Positions 24,493 to 32,715 of a stretch of DNA of 42,704 nucleotides are shown here, piece after piece. Position 1 is the first letter of the stretch. Each line of letters starts with the position of its first letter. The translations under genes were made by a program, and so were the position numbers. The notes beneath the pieces were generated by a model that saw only the letters and a list, made by a program, of their open reading frames with translations, did not search any database and had not been told where the DNA came from. Source of the DNA: Clostridia bacterium (lineage in GTDB: Bacteria > Bacillota > Clostridia > Oscillospirales > SIG627). The DNA lies in NCBI GenBank assembly GCA_017467865.1, contig JAFUKG010000007.1, positions 1 to 42,704 of the forward strand, given 5' to 3'.

Positions 24493-25791
24493 ATGATAAC
24501 ACAAAGAAAAAGAAGAAAACATTTACGCCCTTGGGTAACGGTAACACTGCTTATAGTTATAATGTGCATTATATTTTCGGCGCTTTTCATTTTCACAAGG
24601 TGTGGCAGTGAGCCTGCAGAAGAAAAGAAACCGCCCGTTACAGATATTACTCCCGAGGCACCGGACATCCCCGACACACCCATTGAACCTGAGGTGCCCG
24701 AGATACCCGAAGAACCAAATGAAACCAGACTTACATTCGTGGCTTTCGGAGACAATCTCATTCACAGCTCCATAATAGAGGACGGTGAGCGCCTTGCAAA
24801 GGAAGCGGGAAAGAGCGAGAAATACTACTTCGACCCTATGTACGAAAACTTTAAAGATATAGTATCCTCTGCGGATATTGCTTTTATAAATCAGGAGACT
24901 CCTATTGCGGGCCCCGATTATCCTCACGCGGGATATCCTCAGTTCAACACCCCCGAGGAAATGGGAGATACTCTCATAAGACTTGGCTTTGACGTAATAA
25001 ACACCGCCACAAACCATATGCTTGACTGCTATGACAAGGGACTCCTTTATCACCGAGACTATTGGGAGTCGAAGGCAGACTTGAACGTTTTCCAGGTGGG
25101 AAGCTATAAAGATAAGGAAGACTATGAGAAAATAAAGGTCTACGAAAAGGACGGCGTGAAGATTGCCTTCCTCGGATACACCTACTCCACCAACGGAATA
25201 TCCACTCGTGCGGGAAGTGATATTTATATTCCATATATAAATAATGAAGAAATGGTACGAAAAGTGAAGGAGGCAAAGGAGATTGCCGACCTTGTATTCG
25301 TATCTATGCATTGGGGCTGGGAGGATTCCTTTGACACAAGCTACGAGCAGCGTGATGCGGCGCAGGCTTTAGTGGACGCAGGAGTTGACGTAATTATCGG
25401 CACGCATCCCCACGTTATCCAGGAAATGAAGTGGAAGGAAAACGCTGAGGGTCATAAAACACTTATCGTTTACTCTCTCGGAAACTTTATTTCAACCATG
25501 TACTATCCTTGGAATATGTTCGGCGGATATTTAAGCCTTGACATTGTAAAGGACGATATGGGTGCGAGAGTGGAAAATCCTCTTTTCAATCCCACTATGT
25601 GTCACTATTCCATGCAACGCCGCGAGCTGAAGATGTACACTCTTGAAGAATATTCTCAGGCACTTTACGACACTCACGGAACAACTCTCAAAAGCTCGGC
25701 ATACAGCTATGACAAGATGATAGCCAAGGTAAAGGAGTATATTCCCGAGGAATTCTTAACCGATTATTTTAAAAATTATAAGGCTGAATGA
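24493..25791 (+). CDS. CapA-family protein (poly-gamma-glutamate synthesis type)
   Basis: The 432-residue protein has a basic N-terminus, one membrane segment (about residues 13-35) and a Pro/Glu-rich linker to residue 75. The rest is a CapA/PgsA metallophosphatase-like domain: F-V-A-F-G-D-N-L-I-H, N-Q-E-T-P-I, N-T-A-T-N-H-M-L-D, H-W-G-W-E, G-T-H-P-H-V and Y-S-L-G-N-F. Members act at the outer face of the membrane in capsule or poly-gamma-glutamate export, but many clostridial copies stand alone, as here, with no CapB or CapC in the window. AAAGGAAG precedes the ATG. It overlaps the next gene by four bases, so they are co-transcribed. Confidence 0.85.
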   Translation: MITQRKRRKHLRPWVTVTLLIVIMCIIFSALFIFTRCGSEPAEEKKPPVTDITPEAPDIPDTPIEPEVPEIPEEPNETRLTFVAFGDNLIHSSIIEDGERLAKEAGKSEKYYFDPMYENFKDIVSSADIAFINQETPIAGPDYPHAGYPQFNTPEEMGDTLIRLGFDVINTATNHMLDCYDKGLLYHRDYWESKADLNVFQVGSYKDKEDYEKIKVYEKDGVKIAFLGYTYSTNGISTRAGSDIYIPYINNEEMVRKVKEAKEIADLVFVSMHWGWEDSFDTSYEQRDAAQALVDAGVDVIIGTHPHVIQEMKWKENAEGHKTLIVYSLGNFISTMYYPWNMFGGYLSLDIVKDDMGARVENPLFNPTMCHYSMQRRELKMYTLEEYSQALYDTHGTTLKSSAYSYDKMIAKVKEYIPEEFLTDYFKNYKAE

Positions 25792-26738
25792 CTATGAAAA
25801 TAGTTTATCTCGATTCATATGCTCTTAACCCCGGAGATATAGATTTCTCCCCTCTCTTTGAGTTAGGTGATATAACGATTTACGACAGAACTCTGACAAA
25901 GAGTGAGACCATAGAGCGCATCGGCAACGCCGAGGCGGTTATTGTCAATAAGGTAGTTCTGGACGGAGAGATTTTCGGTGCTTGTCCCAAGCTTAAATAT
26001 ATCACCGTCACCGCAACGGGCTATAACACCGTTGACGTAGCGGCAGCAAGGGAGCACGGTATTACCGTTTCCAACGTGCCTGCCTATTCTACGCCGTCGG
26101 TTGCTCAGCACATATTCGCTCTGCTTCTCGAAATCGCTATGGGTACGGGAAAGCATTCAGAGTCGGTGAAAAAGGGCGATTGGGGAAAATGCCCCGATTA
26201 CACTTATCATATTACAAATCTTTTGGAGCTCTCGGGAAAGACTATGGGCTTTATAGGCATGGGTGCCATTGGCTCAGCGGCGGCGAAAATCGCAGAAGCC
26301 TTTGGAATGACTGCCATATGCTATCATTCGAGAAGCGAAGTGGAGGGAGTTGAGCACGTAACCCTCGATGAGCTTCTTGAAAGAAGCGACATTATTGCTC
26401 TTTGCTGTCCTCTTACAGACGACAATAAGAGAATAATCAGAAAAGAGACTCTTGACCAGATGCGCGACGGGGTTATCATCATCAACACCGCCCGAGGAGG
26501 ACTCATTGACGAGGATGACCTTGCCGAGGCACTCAGATCGGGTAAGGTGAGCGGTGCAGGGCTCGACGTTCTCACAGATGAGCCGCCGAAAAGCTCCCCT
26601 CTCATAAATCTTGAAAACGTTATAGTAACACCTCATATAGCGTGGGCGCCCAAGGAGTCAAGAACGAGACTTCTCTCAGTAACTGTTGAAAATCTCAAGA
26701 GTTACATTTTGGGAAATATCCAAAACAAAGTAAATTAA
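25788..26738 (+). CDS. D-2-hydroxyacid dehydrogenase, NAD-dependent
   Basis: The 316-residue protein belongs to the D-isomer 2-hydroxyacid dehydrogenase family, closest by eye to glycerate/hydroxypyruvate reductases. It has the dinucleotide-binding G-M-G-A-I-G motif (about residues 158-163) and the catalytic trio: Arg in N-T-A-R-G-G, Glu in L-T-D-E-P-P and His in T-P-H-I-A-W. Substrate cannot be fixed. The first ATG overlaps the capA-like stop codon (ATGA). A second ATG two codons later is equally possible; neither has a strong RBS, which suggests translational coupling. A terminator follows immediately. Confidence 0.88.
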   Translation: MTMKIVYLDSYALNPGDIDFSPLFELGDITIYDRTLTKSETIERIGNAEAVIVNKVVLDGEIFGACPKLKYITVTATGYNTVDVAAAREHGITVSNVPAYSTPSVAQHIFALLLEIAMGTGKHSESVKKGDWGKCPDYTYHITNLLELSGKTMGFIGMGAIGSAAAKIAEAFGMTAICYHSRSEVEGVEHVTLDELLERSDIIALCCPLTDDNKRIIRKETLDQMRDGVIIINTARGGLIDEDDLAEALRSGKVSGAGLDVLTDEPPKSSPLINLENVIVTPHIAWAPKESRTRLLSVTVENLKSYILGNIQNKVN

Positions 26739-26781
26739 GGAGATGTAAAAAACTCTGTTCGAGTTTTTTACATCCTTTTTT
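26739..26781 (+). terminator. Terminator of the capA-dehydrogenase operon
   Basis: GATGTAAAAAACTC and GAGTTTTTTACATC (26742-26774) pair around TGTTC and are followed by C then six T. Confidence 0.85.
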
Positions 26782-26850
26782 GACTAAAAAGCGCTCCTTT
26801 AAAGCGGAGTATATTTATTTATAGTTTTATTTTTATAGTTTTATTTTCTT

Positions 26851-26870
26851 GGGTGACAATTTCGTCACCC
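26851..26870. terminator. Stem-loop downstream of the peptidoglycan-binding protein gene
   Basis: GGGTGAC and GTCACCC pair around six bases. No T-run follows on the minus strand (AAGAAAATAAAAC), so termination is uncertain. The A/T-rich stretch beside it has TTATAGTTTTATTT twice (about 26819-26848). Confidence 0.4.
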
Positions 26871-26901
26871 CCTGCAAGAGTAATTCTACGTCTTTTATTC
26901 T

Positions 26902-29334
26902 TTATCTAAATATTTCAATCCACGTTTCTTCGTCTACTCTTCCCGTTGAGTCAAGTCCTGCATCATGCTGAAACCTTTCTACTGCCCGTCTTGTGGTTAT
27001 GCCGAAAAGGTCACCTGTGGCACTGTCGTCAAGATATCCTTTTTCCATAAGGGCTTCCTTCATTTTTCTCACGTCTCCCCCTACGCATCCTGCTCTCAGC
27101 GGTCTTTCAAAGGGCTCTGTTCTGTTCAGCCTTTTTATCTCGGCGGGATAGGTATGTACCCTATGCTTCGGCTCTTCTTTTACCTCTTGCGCTCTTTCCT
27201 CTATCACTTTTTCTCTCGGTTCTTGTGCTACTTCTTCAGGTTCTGTGGCAGTCTCTTCGCTTTCGTCAGGTCGGGCGATATCTATTATCGCTGAATTTAA
27301 AGCATTCCACGTATCACTGCCCACAATTCCGTCGGCATTAAGACCTGCTATTCTCTGGAACTGTCTTACCGCCCTATCGGTTTCGCTTCCGAAAATTCCG
27401 TCAACCGCTACCTGAGGAATGGATTGCTCTCTGACTCTTATTCTTTCGAGAGCGGCTTGGATATATCTTACCTCCAGACCTCGGCTTCCTTCTCTCAACG
27501 GCGTTCCTCCGTAGGGCTGTTCTCCTAAATTAAATATTGCGTTTCCCGATTCTTGTCTGTAAAGCTCATTGAGGTAATTCCACGTGGTTTCGTCAACAAC
27601 ACCCGTTTCGGGAAGTGATAAAAGCCTTTGAAATATCCGCACGTCCTCACTGAGAGCTGTATCAAAGTCACTGTTTATATCAATGGGATTCAGCTCGCCA
27701 AACACGTTACTGAGAGTATTAAGAAGCCGTTTTACGTAGGTTACGTTTTCTGAATTATCTCCTTCTCTAAGAGGTGTACCAGGGTAATCGCGGAGAGTAA
27801 TTCCCACATCTACTGTGGGCACTGTTACGTTATCGTTTATTCCGTTATAAACTTCAACGAGTCTTTGCCATGTGGCCCGTCCTACAATTCCATCCGGAGT
27901 CAGTCCGTAAGCTCTTTGGAAGGATACTACCGAGTCCAGCGTTCCTCCACCGAAAACGCCGTCAAGGCCCACGGTTTTTACTTCGTTATTGTAGAGGGCA
28001 ATTGTAGCGAGATACAGCTGTAACTCAAGTATCTCCACCCCTCTCATACCAAGAGTGAGGTTGCCGGGGAATTCCTGCGAGGCGTAGTCCGCTCTCTCCC
28101 CTTCGCTTGTCAGCTCGGCAAGGTCCTTTACTGCAACGTACACTCTCGATATAGCGTACCAGGTTGCCTTGCCCACAATTCCGTCGGGAGTCAGATTGAA
28201 AATTCTCTGAAACTGTCTGACACTTCGCTCGGTTGACTCGCCAAAGACGCTGTCTACCGCCACAAAAGGAATGGATGGGTAGTTTATTGCAATTCTGTTA
28301 AGCTGTTCTTGCACAGTTCTCACAGAGGGTCCTGACGTTCCCACTCTCAGAGGATTGCCCGGATATGACTCAAAGGGTCCTTGAATATTAGTGCTTTCGG
28401 TAAGCTCTATATCGCCGTAGTAATATTCAAGTATTGCATCAGCTGATAGTCCGTCATTTGCGAGGGTTACCGTTCCCCATTGGCTGAGTCCGTCGCAAGT
28501 GGAGGTGGTGCCGTTGCAGTATCTCGCAAAGAAGGGCTCTTCATTACCCGGTTTTCTTATGTAGACGTTGAAAATTTCGTCTACTATTTCGCTGATATTC
28601 TGAAATATATTTCTACCCTCAACAAAGTACTGGTCGAAGGCGGTGGTATTGGTAATGTCAAAGTTATAGCCTCGGCTTCTGTACCATTCGGTGAAAACTC
28701 GGTTTAAAGTAAATGAAATCTGAGCGAGTATATTGGCTCTCAGCGACTCCTCGGGCCAGGTGGGGTATATTTCCGAGCTTGCCACGTTTTTTACGTAGTC
28801 CTGAAAGGTGACGGTAACGTTTCTTGCAGTTATATCTGTGGGATCGCCCAGATGAACGGTAATATATTCGGGAATAAAGGGAACTGTGTGAAGCTGTGGA
28901 GTTGGGTTTCGGGGCGGAAGAGTCGACTCGTCTCCCGGTTCTTCGGGTGGGAGTCTCAGTCCGTTTGGGGGAATGGTTATTCTTTCGGGTCCGATAGGCT
29001 GAGGAAAGGCGTCTGTCTGAGGGAGCATATTTACGATAAGTAACGCCTCCCTTTCGGGAAAAACCTGTATACCGTTTATATACTGAGTAACAAAGTTTGG
29101 GGACATTACCTCCACGTTATAAAGCCCGTAAGGAAGCTGACCTCCCGTTTCCTCAAAGGAAAGAGAGGTATCGGGTACCTCAAGCTCAAATTCCCTTGAC
29201 TCCCCTCCTGAAACAAATGGAAGCTCGGTTTCATAAAGAGTTCTTCCTGCAGTATCCTTAATTCTGATAACGGCGTTTCTTACAGGGAGTGCGCCCCCTG
29301 TTTTAAGCTCAACTTTAAGTGTGCCTTTTTGCAT
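26902..29334 (-). CDS. SpoIID-like protein with five peptidoglycan-binding domains
   Basis: The 810-residue protein has three parts. An N-terminal ~100-residue beta domain resembles carboxypeptidase regulatory folds. A middle region (about 150-330) ends in C-D-G-L-S-Q-W-G and I-L-E-Y-Y-Y-G, the pattern closing SpoIID/amidase-enhancer domains. Four PG_binding_1 repeats follow (V-A-V-D-x-x-F-G...F-Q-R...T-P-D-G-I-V-G-x-x-T-W; the third is degenerate), then a charged Glu-rich linker and a fifth repeat. SpoIID-family proteins act on peptidoglycan during engulfment or cortex formation. No signal peptide is visible, so it may act in the mother cell or on spore peptidoglycan. The ATG at 29334 is chosen because AAAGG directly abuts the first ATG at 29343. 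DUF421 lies 54 bases upstream. Confidence 0.8.
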   Translation of the reverse strand: MQKGTLKVELKTGGALPVRNAVIRIKDTAGRTLYETELPFVSGGESREFELEVPDTSLSFEETGGQLPYGLYNVEVMSPNFVTQYINGIQVFPEREALLIVNMLPQTDAFPQPIGPERITIPPNGLRLPPEEPGDESTLPPRNPTPQLHTVPFIPEYITVHLGDPTDITARNVTVTFQDYVKNVASSEIYPTWPEESLRANILAQISFTLNRVFTEWYRSRGYNFDITNTTAFDQYFVEGRNIFQNISEIVDEIFNVYIRKPGNEEPFFARYCNGTTSTCDGLSQWGTVTLANDGLSADAILEYYYGDIELTESTNIQGPFESYPGNPLRVGTSGPSVRTVQEQLNRIAINYPSIPFVAVDSVFGESTERSVRQFQRIFNLTPDGIVGKATWYAISRVYVAVKDLAELTSEGERADYASQEFPGNLTLGMRGVEILELQLYLATIALYNNEVKTVGLDGVFGGGTLDSVVSFQRAYGLTPDGIVGRATWQRLVEVYNGINDNVTVPTVDVGITLRDYPGTPLREGDNSENVTYVKRLLNTLSNVFGELNPIDINSDFDTALSEDVRIFQRLLSLPETGVVDETTWNYLNELYRQESGNAIFNLGEQPYGGTPLREGSRGLEVRYIQAALERIRVREQSIPQVAVDGIFGSETDRAVRQFQRIAGLNADGIVGSDTWNALNSAIIDIARPDESEETATEPEEVAQEPREKVIEERAQEVKEEPKHRVHTYPAEIKRLNRTEPFERPLRAGCVGGDVRKMKEALMEKGYLDDSATGDLFGITTRRAVERFQHDAGLDSTGRVDEETWIEIFR

Positions 29335-29363
29335 AACTTTCATCCTTTCTTCTTTTCTGTTAC

Positions 29364-29389
29364 ATTATATGAAAAAAAGGGAAAACAGT
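29364..29389 (-). promoter_or_regulatory. Possible mother-cell sporulation promoter
   Basis: On the minus strand CATATAAT (29371-29364) fits the CATAnnnT -10 used by sigma-E and sigma-K, with AC 16 bases upstream as in sigma-K promoters. No sigma-A -35 box is present. It overlaps the end of the DUF421 gene. Weak consensus, so tentative. Confidence 0.3.
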
Positions 29390-30051
29390 TACTCGAAAAG
29401 ATTATTTTTTTCTTCTTTTTGTGAAAAAGGATAGATATAAAGCTTTCCTGCATCAAGAGTGGCAAGCATAATCTCCGACACCTTCAGACCTCTTTTATCT
29501 ACTTCGTTCATAAGCCACCAATCGCTTTTCTCCACTTTAATAAGATTCTCACGAAGAATTTCACCGTCTATAATAAGATTGGCGGTAAATTCAGCATTTT
29601 TGTCTTGAATTTTTTTGAGGAAGCTGAGCTTGCCGTTGGATTCCATAATAACCGAGGTAATATCTTTAAGGGAAAAATAGCCGTTAGTTCTACATTGCGT
29701 GAGAAATTCTCCCATATCCATACGGACTCTTGCCATATTCTTTTTATAGAACACACCGTTTTTAAATAGGATAACGGGCTCTCCGTTAAGGAACCTACGA
29801 AGCTTCAAGGATTTATTGCAAAACCACGAAATCAAAAAAGCCACAAAGCCGTAGAGAAAGGTGGCAACTGCCGCAGGTAAAAACACTTCTCCTCCTATTG
29901 CCATTTCAGCCGCAGAAGAGCCGATTGTAATACCCACGATATAGTCAAAAGCCGACATCTGTGACATCTGCTTGTCACCTGTAAGTTTCGTCATAAGAAA
30001 GAGGAGTATCATAGACAGTATACTTGTAAGTCCTGCTTTTAGTATTATCAT
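29389..30051 (-). CDS. DUF421 (YetF/YcaP-like) membrane protein
   Basis: The 220 residues comprise three N-terminal membrane segments (to about residue 80) and a cytoplasmic domain with the DUF421 signature: G-E-P-V-I-L-F-K-N-G, R-x-R-M-D-M-G-E-F-L-T-Q-C-R, G-Y-F-S-L-K-D-I and V-I-M-E-x-N-G-K-L-S-F-L. Several Bacillus homologues are sporulation or germination associated, but a biochemical role is not known. AGGTGAG precedes the ATG. It lies upstream of the SpoIID-like gene on the same strand. Confidence 0.85.
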   Translation of the reverse strand: MIILKAGLTSILSMILLFLMTKLTGDKQMSQMSAFDYIVGITIGSSAAEMAIGGEVFLPAAVATFLYGFVAFLISWFCNKSLKLRRFLNGEPVILFKNGVFYKKNMARVRMDMGEFLTQCRTNGYFSLKDITSVIMESNGKLSFLKKIQDKNAEFTANLIIDGEILRENLIKVEKSDWWLMNEVDKRGLKVSEIMLATLDAGKLYIYPFSQKEEKNNLFE

Positions 30052-30080
30052 TTTCTCACCTCGTTTTTATTATGTCATAA

Positions 30081-30130
30081 TATTATAAAGGGTATGTAAA
30101 AAAACAAGTTTTTACATACCCTTATAATAT
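30081..30130. repeat. Near-perfect ~21-base inverted repeat upstream of DUF421
   Basis: TATTATAAAGGGTATGTAAA (from 30081) is mirrored by TACATACCCTTATAATA (to about 30129) around AACAAG, with T and A tracts in the stem. The minus-strand copy places a TATAAT (30088-30083 region) in one arm, so it may overlap the DUF421 promoter as well as backing up the rplA terminator. The stretch 30131-30222 holds nothing I can name. Confidence 0.45.
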
Positions 30131-30222
30131 AATTAACGCACCCAAAATTTCTATGAAAATTATGCGAAAGACGAGATAAAATATATTTTGGCTAAGAAAA
30201 TTCTACGCAAAACGACGTTAAC

Positions 30223-30269
30223 AAAAAAACCGCAAGGACGGCTTACATACGTAAGTCGACGATGCGGTT
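30223..30269 (-). terminator. Terminator of the rpmG-secE-nusG-rplK-rplA operon
   Basis: AACCGCA (30269-30263 on the minus strand) pairs with TGCGGTT (30234-30228), with an inner GACTTAC/GTAAGCC stem, followed by seven T. Confidence 0.85.
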
Positions 30270-30312
30270 CTTTGCAGTTAACTAAGTTATGCGTAAATTT
30301 TCAACGCCAAAA

Positions 30313-31008
30313 TTAGTTGCCGAGCTTAGCGGAGTTTACTCTCACGCCGGGGCCCATTGTAGAAGCGAGAGTACAGCTCTTGATGTACTGACCCTTTGCT
30401 GCTGCGGGCTTAGCCTTGATGATAGCGCCCATAAGTGCGTTGAAGTTCTCGGAGAGCTTGTCTGCACCGAAGGAAGCCTTACCGATGGGACAATGGATGA
30501 TGTTGGACTTGTCGAGTCTGTACTCAACCTTACCTGCCTTAGCTTCTGTTACAGCTTTGGCAACGTCCATTGTTACAGTACCTGCCTTGGGGTTAGGCAT
30601 AAGTCCCTTAGGACCGAGTACCTTACCAAGTCTACCGATAACACCCATCATATCGGGAGTAGCAATGATAACGTCGAATTCAAACCAGTTCTCGGTCTGA
30701 ATCTTCTGAACGAGTTCTTCTGCACCAACATAGTCGGAGCCTGCAGCCTCTGCAGCCTTTGCAAGGTCGCCCTTAGCAAAAACGAGAGTACGAACAGTCT
30801 TACCTGTTCCGTTAGGAAGTACAACTGCACCTCTAACCTGCTGATCTGCATGTCTTGAGTCAACGCCAAGTCTTACGTGAAGCTCAACTGTTTCATCAAA
30901 CTTTGCCTTAGAAGTCTTGCAAACAAGGTCGCAAGCTTCTGCTACGTCATAAAGCTTTGTCTTATCAACAAGCTTTGCACTGTCTTTATAATTCTTACCT
31001 CTAAACAT
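30313..31008 (-). CDS. rplA: 50S ribosomal protein L1
   Basis: The 231-residue protein is L1, which binds 23S rRNA at the mobile L1 stalk and helps release deacylated tRNA. The signature [17 protein letters not shown] is intact, as is the terminal T-M-G-P-G-V-R-V-N. It follows rplK by 14 bases with GGAGG upstream of the ATG. Unlike most Firmicutes, it is not followed by rplJ-rplL: the operon ends here with a strong terminator. Confidence 0.97.
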   Translation of the reverse strand: MFRGKNYKDSAKLVDKTKLYDVAEACDLVCKTSKAKFDETVELHVRLGVDSRHADQQVRGAVVLPNGTGKTVRTLVFAKGDLAKAAEAAGSDYVGAEELVQKIQTENWFEFDVIIATPDMMGVIGRLGKVLGPKGLMPNPKAGTVTMDVAKAVTEAKAGKVEYRLDKSNIIHCPIGKASFGADKLSENFNALMGAIIKAKPAAAKGQYIKSCTLASTMGPGVRVNSAKLGN

Positions 31009-31022
31009 TGTGGCTTTCCTCC

Positions 31023-31448
31023 TTATTCTTCAACGGTAACGCCCATACTTCTGGCGGTACCTGCTATCATGCTCATAGCTGATTCGATGTTGATTGCGTT
31101 AAGGTCGGGAAGCTTCTGTTCAGCGATCTTTCTTACCTGTTCCTTAGTGAGTTTAGCAACCTTGTTCTTGTTGGGAACACCGGAGCCGCTCTCTATACCT
31201 GCTGCCTTCTTGATAAGAACTGCTGCAGGGGGAGTCTTTGTGATAAATGTGAATGAACGGTCTGCATATACTGTAATAACTACGGGAATAATGAGACCCA
31301 TGTCGTTCTTTGTACGCTCGTTGAATTCCTTGGTAAATGCGGGAATTGCAAGACCATACTGACCAAGTGCGGGACCTACAGGGGGACCGGGCATTGCCTT
31401 ACCTGCGGGTATCTGAAGTTTTACGTAACCAATAATCTTCTTTGCCAT
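31023..31448 (-). CDS. rplK: 50S ribosomal protein L11
   Basis: The 141-residue protein is L11, which sits at the GTPase-associated centre of the ribosome and is needed for RelA-type stringent signalling. The [11 protein letters not shown] motif in the N-terminal domain and the rRNA-binding C-terminal domain ([19 protein letters not shown]) are clear. The ATG is preceded by GGAGGTG. A 112-base gap separates it from nusG and contains no recognisable promoter or terminator. Confidence 0.97.
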   Translation of the reverse strand: MAKKIIGYVKLQIPAGKAMPGPPVGPALGQYGLAIPAFTKEFNERTKNDMGLIIPVVITVYADRSFTFITKTPPAAVLIKKAAGIESGSGVPNKNKVAKLTKEQVRKIAEQKLPDLNAINIESAMSMIAGTARSMGVTVEE

Positions 31449-31560
31449 TTTCTATACACCTCCATGTGGTAATAAATTCGGGACTTTGTCCCTCCCACGC
31501 TACACTCCGGCGCAATTTACGAATGACGGCGTAAAAGCGTTCAATCGGAATGCAAATATT

Positions 31561-32082
31561 TTAAAATTTCTTAACGCAGTTTGCGTCAAGCTCGATAGCC
31601 GACTCACGGCCACCCATACTGACAAGAAGCTTTACCTTCTTCATATCAGCTGAAATTTCAAGGACCTTACCGGAAGTAATAATTCCCGCAAGAGGTCCGC
31701 CCGTAATCTCTACAGTATCGTCTACTGCGAAATCAAGGGACTTAGTATCGGTATCAACGCCGAGTGCTTCTACTTCTTCATCAAGCAGAACAACGGGTTG
31801 TGAACCGGGGCCAACAAAACCGGTAACTCCGGTGATGTTGCGTACTACGTGCCAGCTTTCATCGTTCATTATCATTTTGACAAGAACGTAGCTGGGGAAA
31901 AGCTTGTGCTCTTCCTTCTTTCCGTCTACCTCGACTTCCTCTACGGGAACTCGGATAGCGTGGATAAGATGACCGAGATTTCTGTTCTCTACGATCTTCT
32001 CAAGGTTGGTTGCTACTTTGTTTTCATAACCCGAATAGGTATGGACAACATACCAGTGGGGTGTGTTATTATCCTGAAGCAT
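31561..32082 (-). CDS. nusG: Transcription elongation/antitermination factor NusG
   Basis: The 173-residue protein has the NusG N-terminal domain (W-Y-V-V-H-T-Y-S-G-Y-E-N-K-V; L-F-P-S-Y-V-L-V-K-M; V-R-N-I-T-G-V-T-G-F-V-G) that binds RNA polymerase, and a C-terminal KOW domain (V-E-I-T-G-G-P-L-A-G) that can contact Rho or S10. It lies 13 bases after secE, the usual order. A GGGGGC box precedes the ATG. Length is normal for the family. Confidence 0.96.
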   Translation of the reverse strand: MLQDNNTPHWYVVHTYSGYENKVATNLEKIVENRNLGHLIHAIRVPVEEVEVDGKKEEHKLFPSYVLVKMIMNDESWHVVRNITGVTGFVGPGSQPVVLLDEEVEALGVDTDTKSLDFAVDDTVEITGGPLAGIITSGKVLEISADMKKVKLLVSMGGRESAIELDANCVKKF

Positions 32083-32095
32083 AATGCGCCCCCGA

Positions 32096-32311
32096 TTATT
32101 TAAACAAATTTACAAGCAAGTCAAGAACCTTTGTAAGACCTGTATCAAGGAGCATGATAACAACCGCACTGATAGCTGTAACAACAACTACGACAGTGGT
32201 GTTCTTCGCTACGTCCTTCTTAGGAGACCAGACGATGTTCTTAAGCTCTCTCTTGAGATCCTTGAAGAACTTGAGGACTCGGTTCGTCTTTTTTGCTTTT
32301 TCTTCTGCCAT
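32096..32311 (-). CDS. secE: Preprotein translocase subunit SecE
   Basis: The 71-residue protein has a basic cytoplasmic amphipathic helix (F-F-K-D-L-K-R-E-L-K-N-I-V-W-S) and a single C-terminal membrane segment, the typical short Gram-positive SecE. It clamps SecY in the SecYEG channel that would export the S-layer precursors encoded nearby. GGAGG precedes the ATG. Position between rpmG and nusG confirms the call. Confidence 0.95.
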   Translation of the reverse strand: MAEEKAKKTNRVLKFFKDLKRELKNIVWSPKKDVAKNTTVVVVVTAISAVVIMLLDTGLTKVLDLLVNLFK

Positions 32312-32342
32312 TTTAAATGACCTCCTCTTCTTTCGTTATGAG

Positions 32343-32492
32343 TTACTTAGTCTCTTTGTGAAGAGTATGCTTACGGCAGAACTTACAGTACTTGTGCATT
32401 TCAAGTCTGTCAGGGTCATTCTTCTTATTCTTGACCGTGTCGTAATTTCTTTGCTTGCACTCACTGCAAGCGAGTGTGATCTTTACTCTCAT
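32343..32492 (-). CDS. rpmG: 50S ribosomal protein L33
   Basis: The 49-residue protein is L33 of the zinc-binding type: Cys pairs C-S-E-C near the N-terminus and C-K-F-C near the C-terminus, with N-Y-x-T-x-K-N-K-K between. An in-frame extension to 32615 exists, but it contains the operon promoter. GGAGGTG places the true ATG at 32492. It is the first gene of the secE-nusG operon. Confidence 0.96.
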   Translation of the reverse strand: MRVKITLACSECKQRNYDTVKNKKNDPDRLEMHKYCKFCRKHTLHKETK

Positions 32493-32564
32493 ATCGGCAC
32501 CTCCGTTTATTTTTGCGAATAATCGCGCCTCCCTCTCGGCAGAAAAGCCCAAAGAGGTAGAGTA

Positions 32565-32593
32565 AGTATACCACTCTTTACATCTTTTGTCAA
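32565..32593 (-). promoter_or_regulatory. Consensus sigma-A promoter of the rpmG-secE-nusG-rplKA operon
   Basis: On the minus strand TTGACA (32593-32588), 17 bases, TATACT (32570-32565). The leader is about 65 bases. The CIRCE box of clpB begins only 15 bases upstream of its -35. Confidence 0.85.
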
Positions 32594-32608
32594 GGTTTTT
32601 TATTGTTT

Positions 32609-32635
32609 TTAGCACTCTTTAATCTCGAGTGCTAA
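32609..32635 (+). promoter_or_regulatory. CIRCE element (HrcA operator) upstream of clpB
   Basis: TTAGCACTC, nine bases, GAGTGCTAA is a perfect match to CIRCE, the binding site of the heat-shock repressor HrcA. It lies 80 bases before the clpB start. A TATAAT at 32687-32692 is a possible -10, without a convincing -35, so the exact start is uncertain. Confidence 0.92.
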
Positions 32636-32715
32636 ACGTTTACTTATCAGATACAGTATATTAAAAAAATGTTCATAAAATCCGTCTATAATTAGCGCAA
32701 GAAGAGGTGAAACAA

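Noticed and set aside
24523..25311. 262-codon minus-strand frame opposite the capA-like gene
   Set aside because: The plus-strand CapA motifs are unambiguous; this antisense frame has no RBS and no family resemblance.
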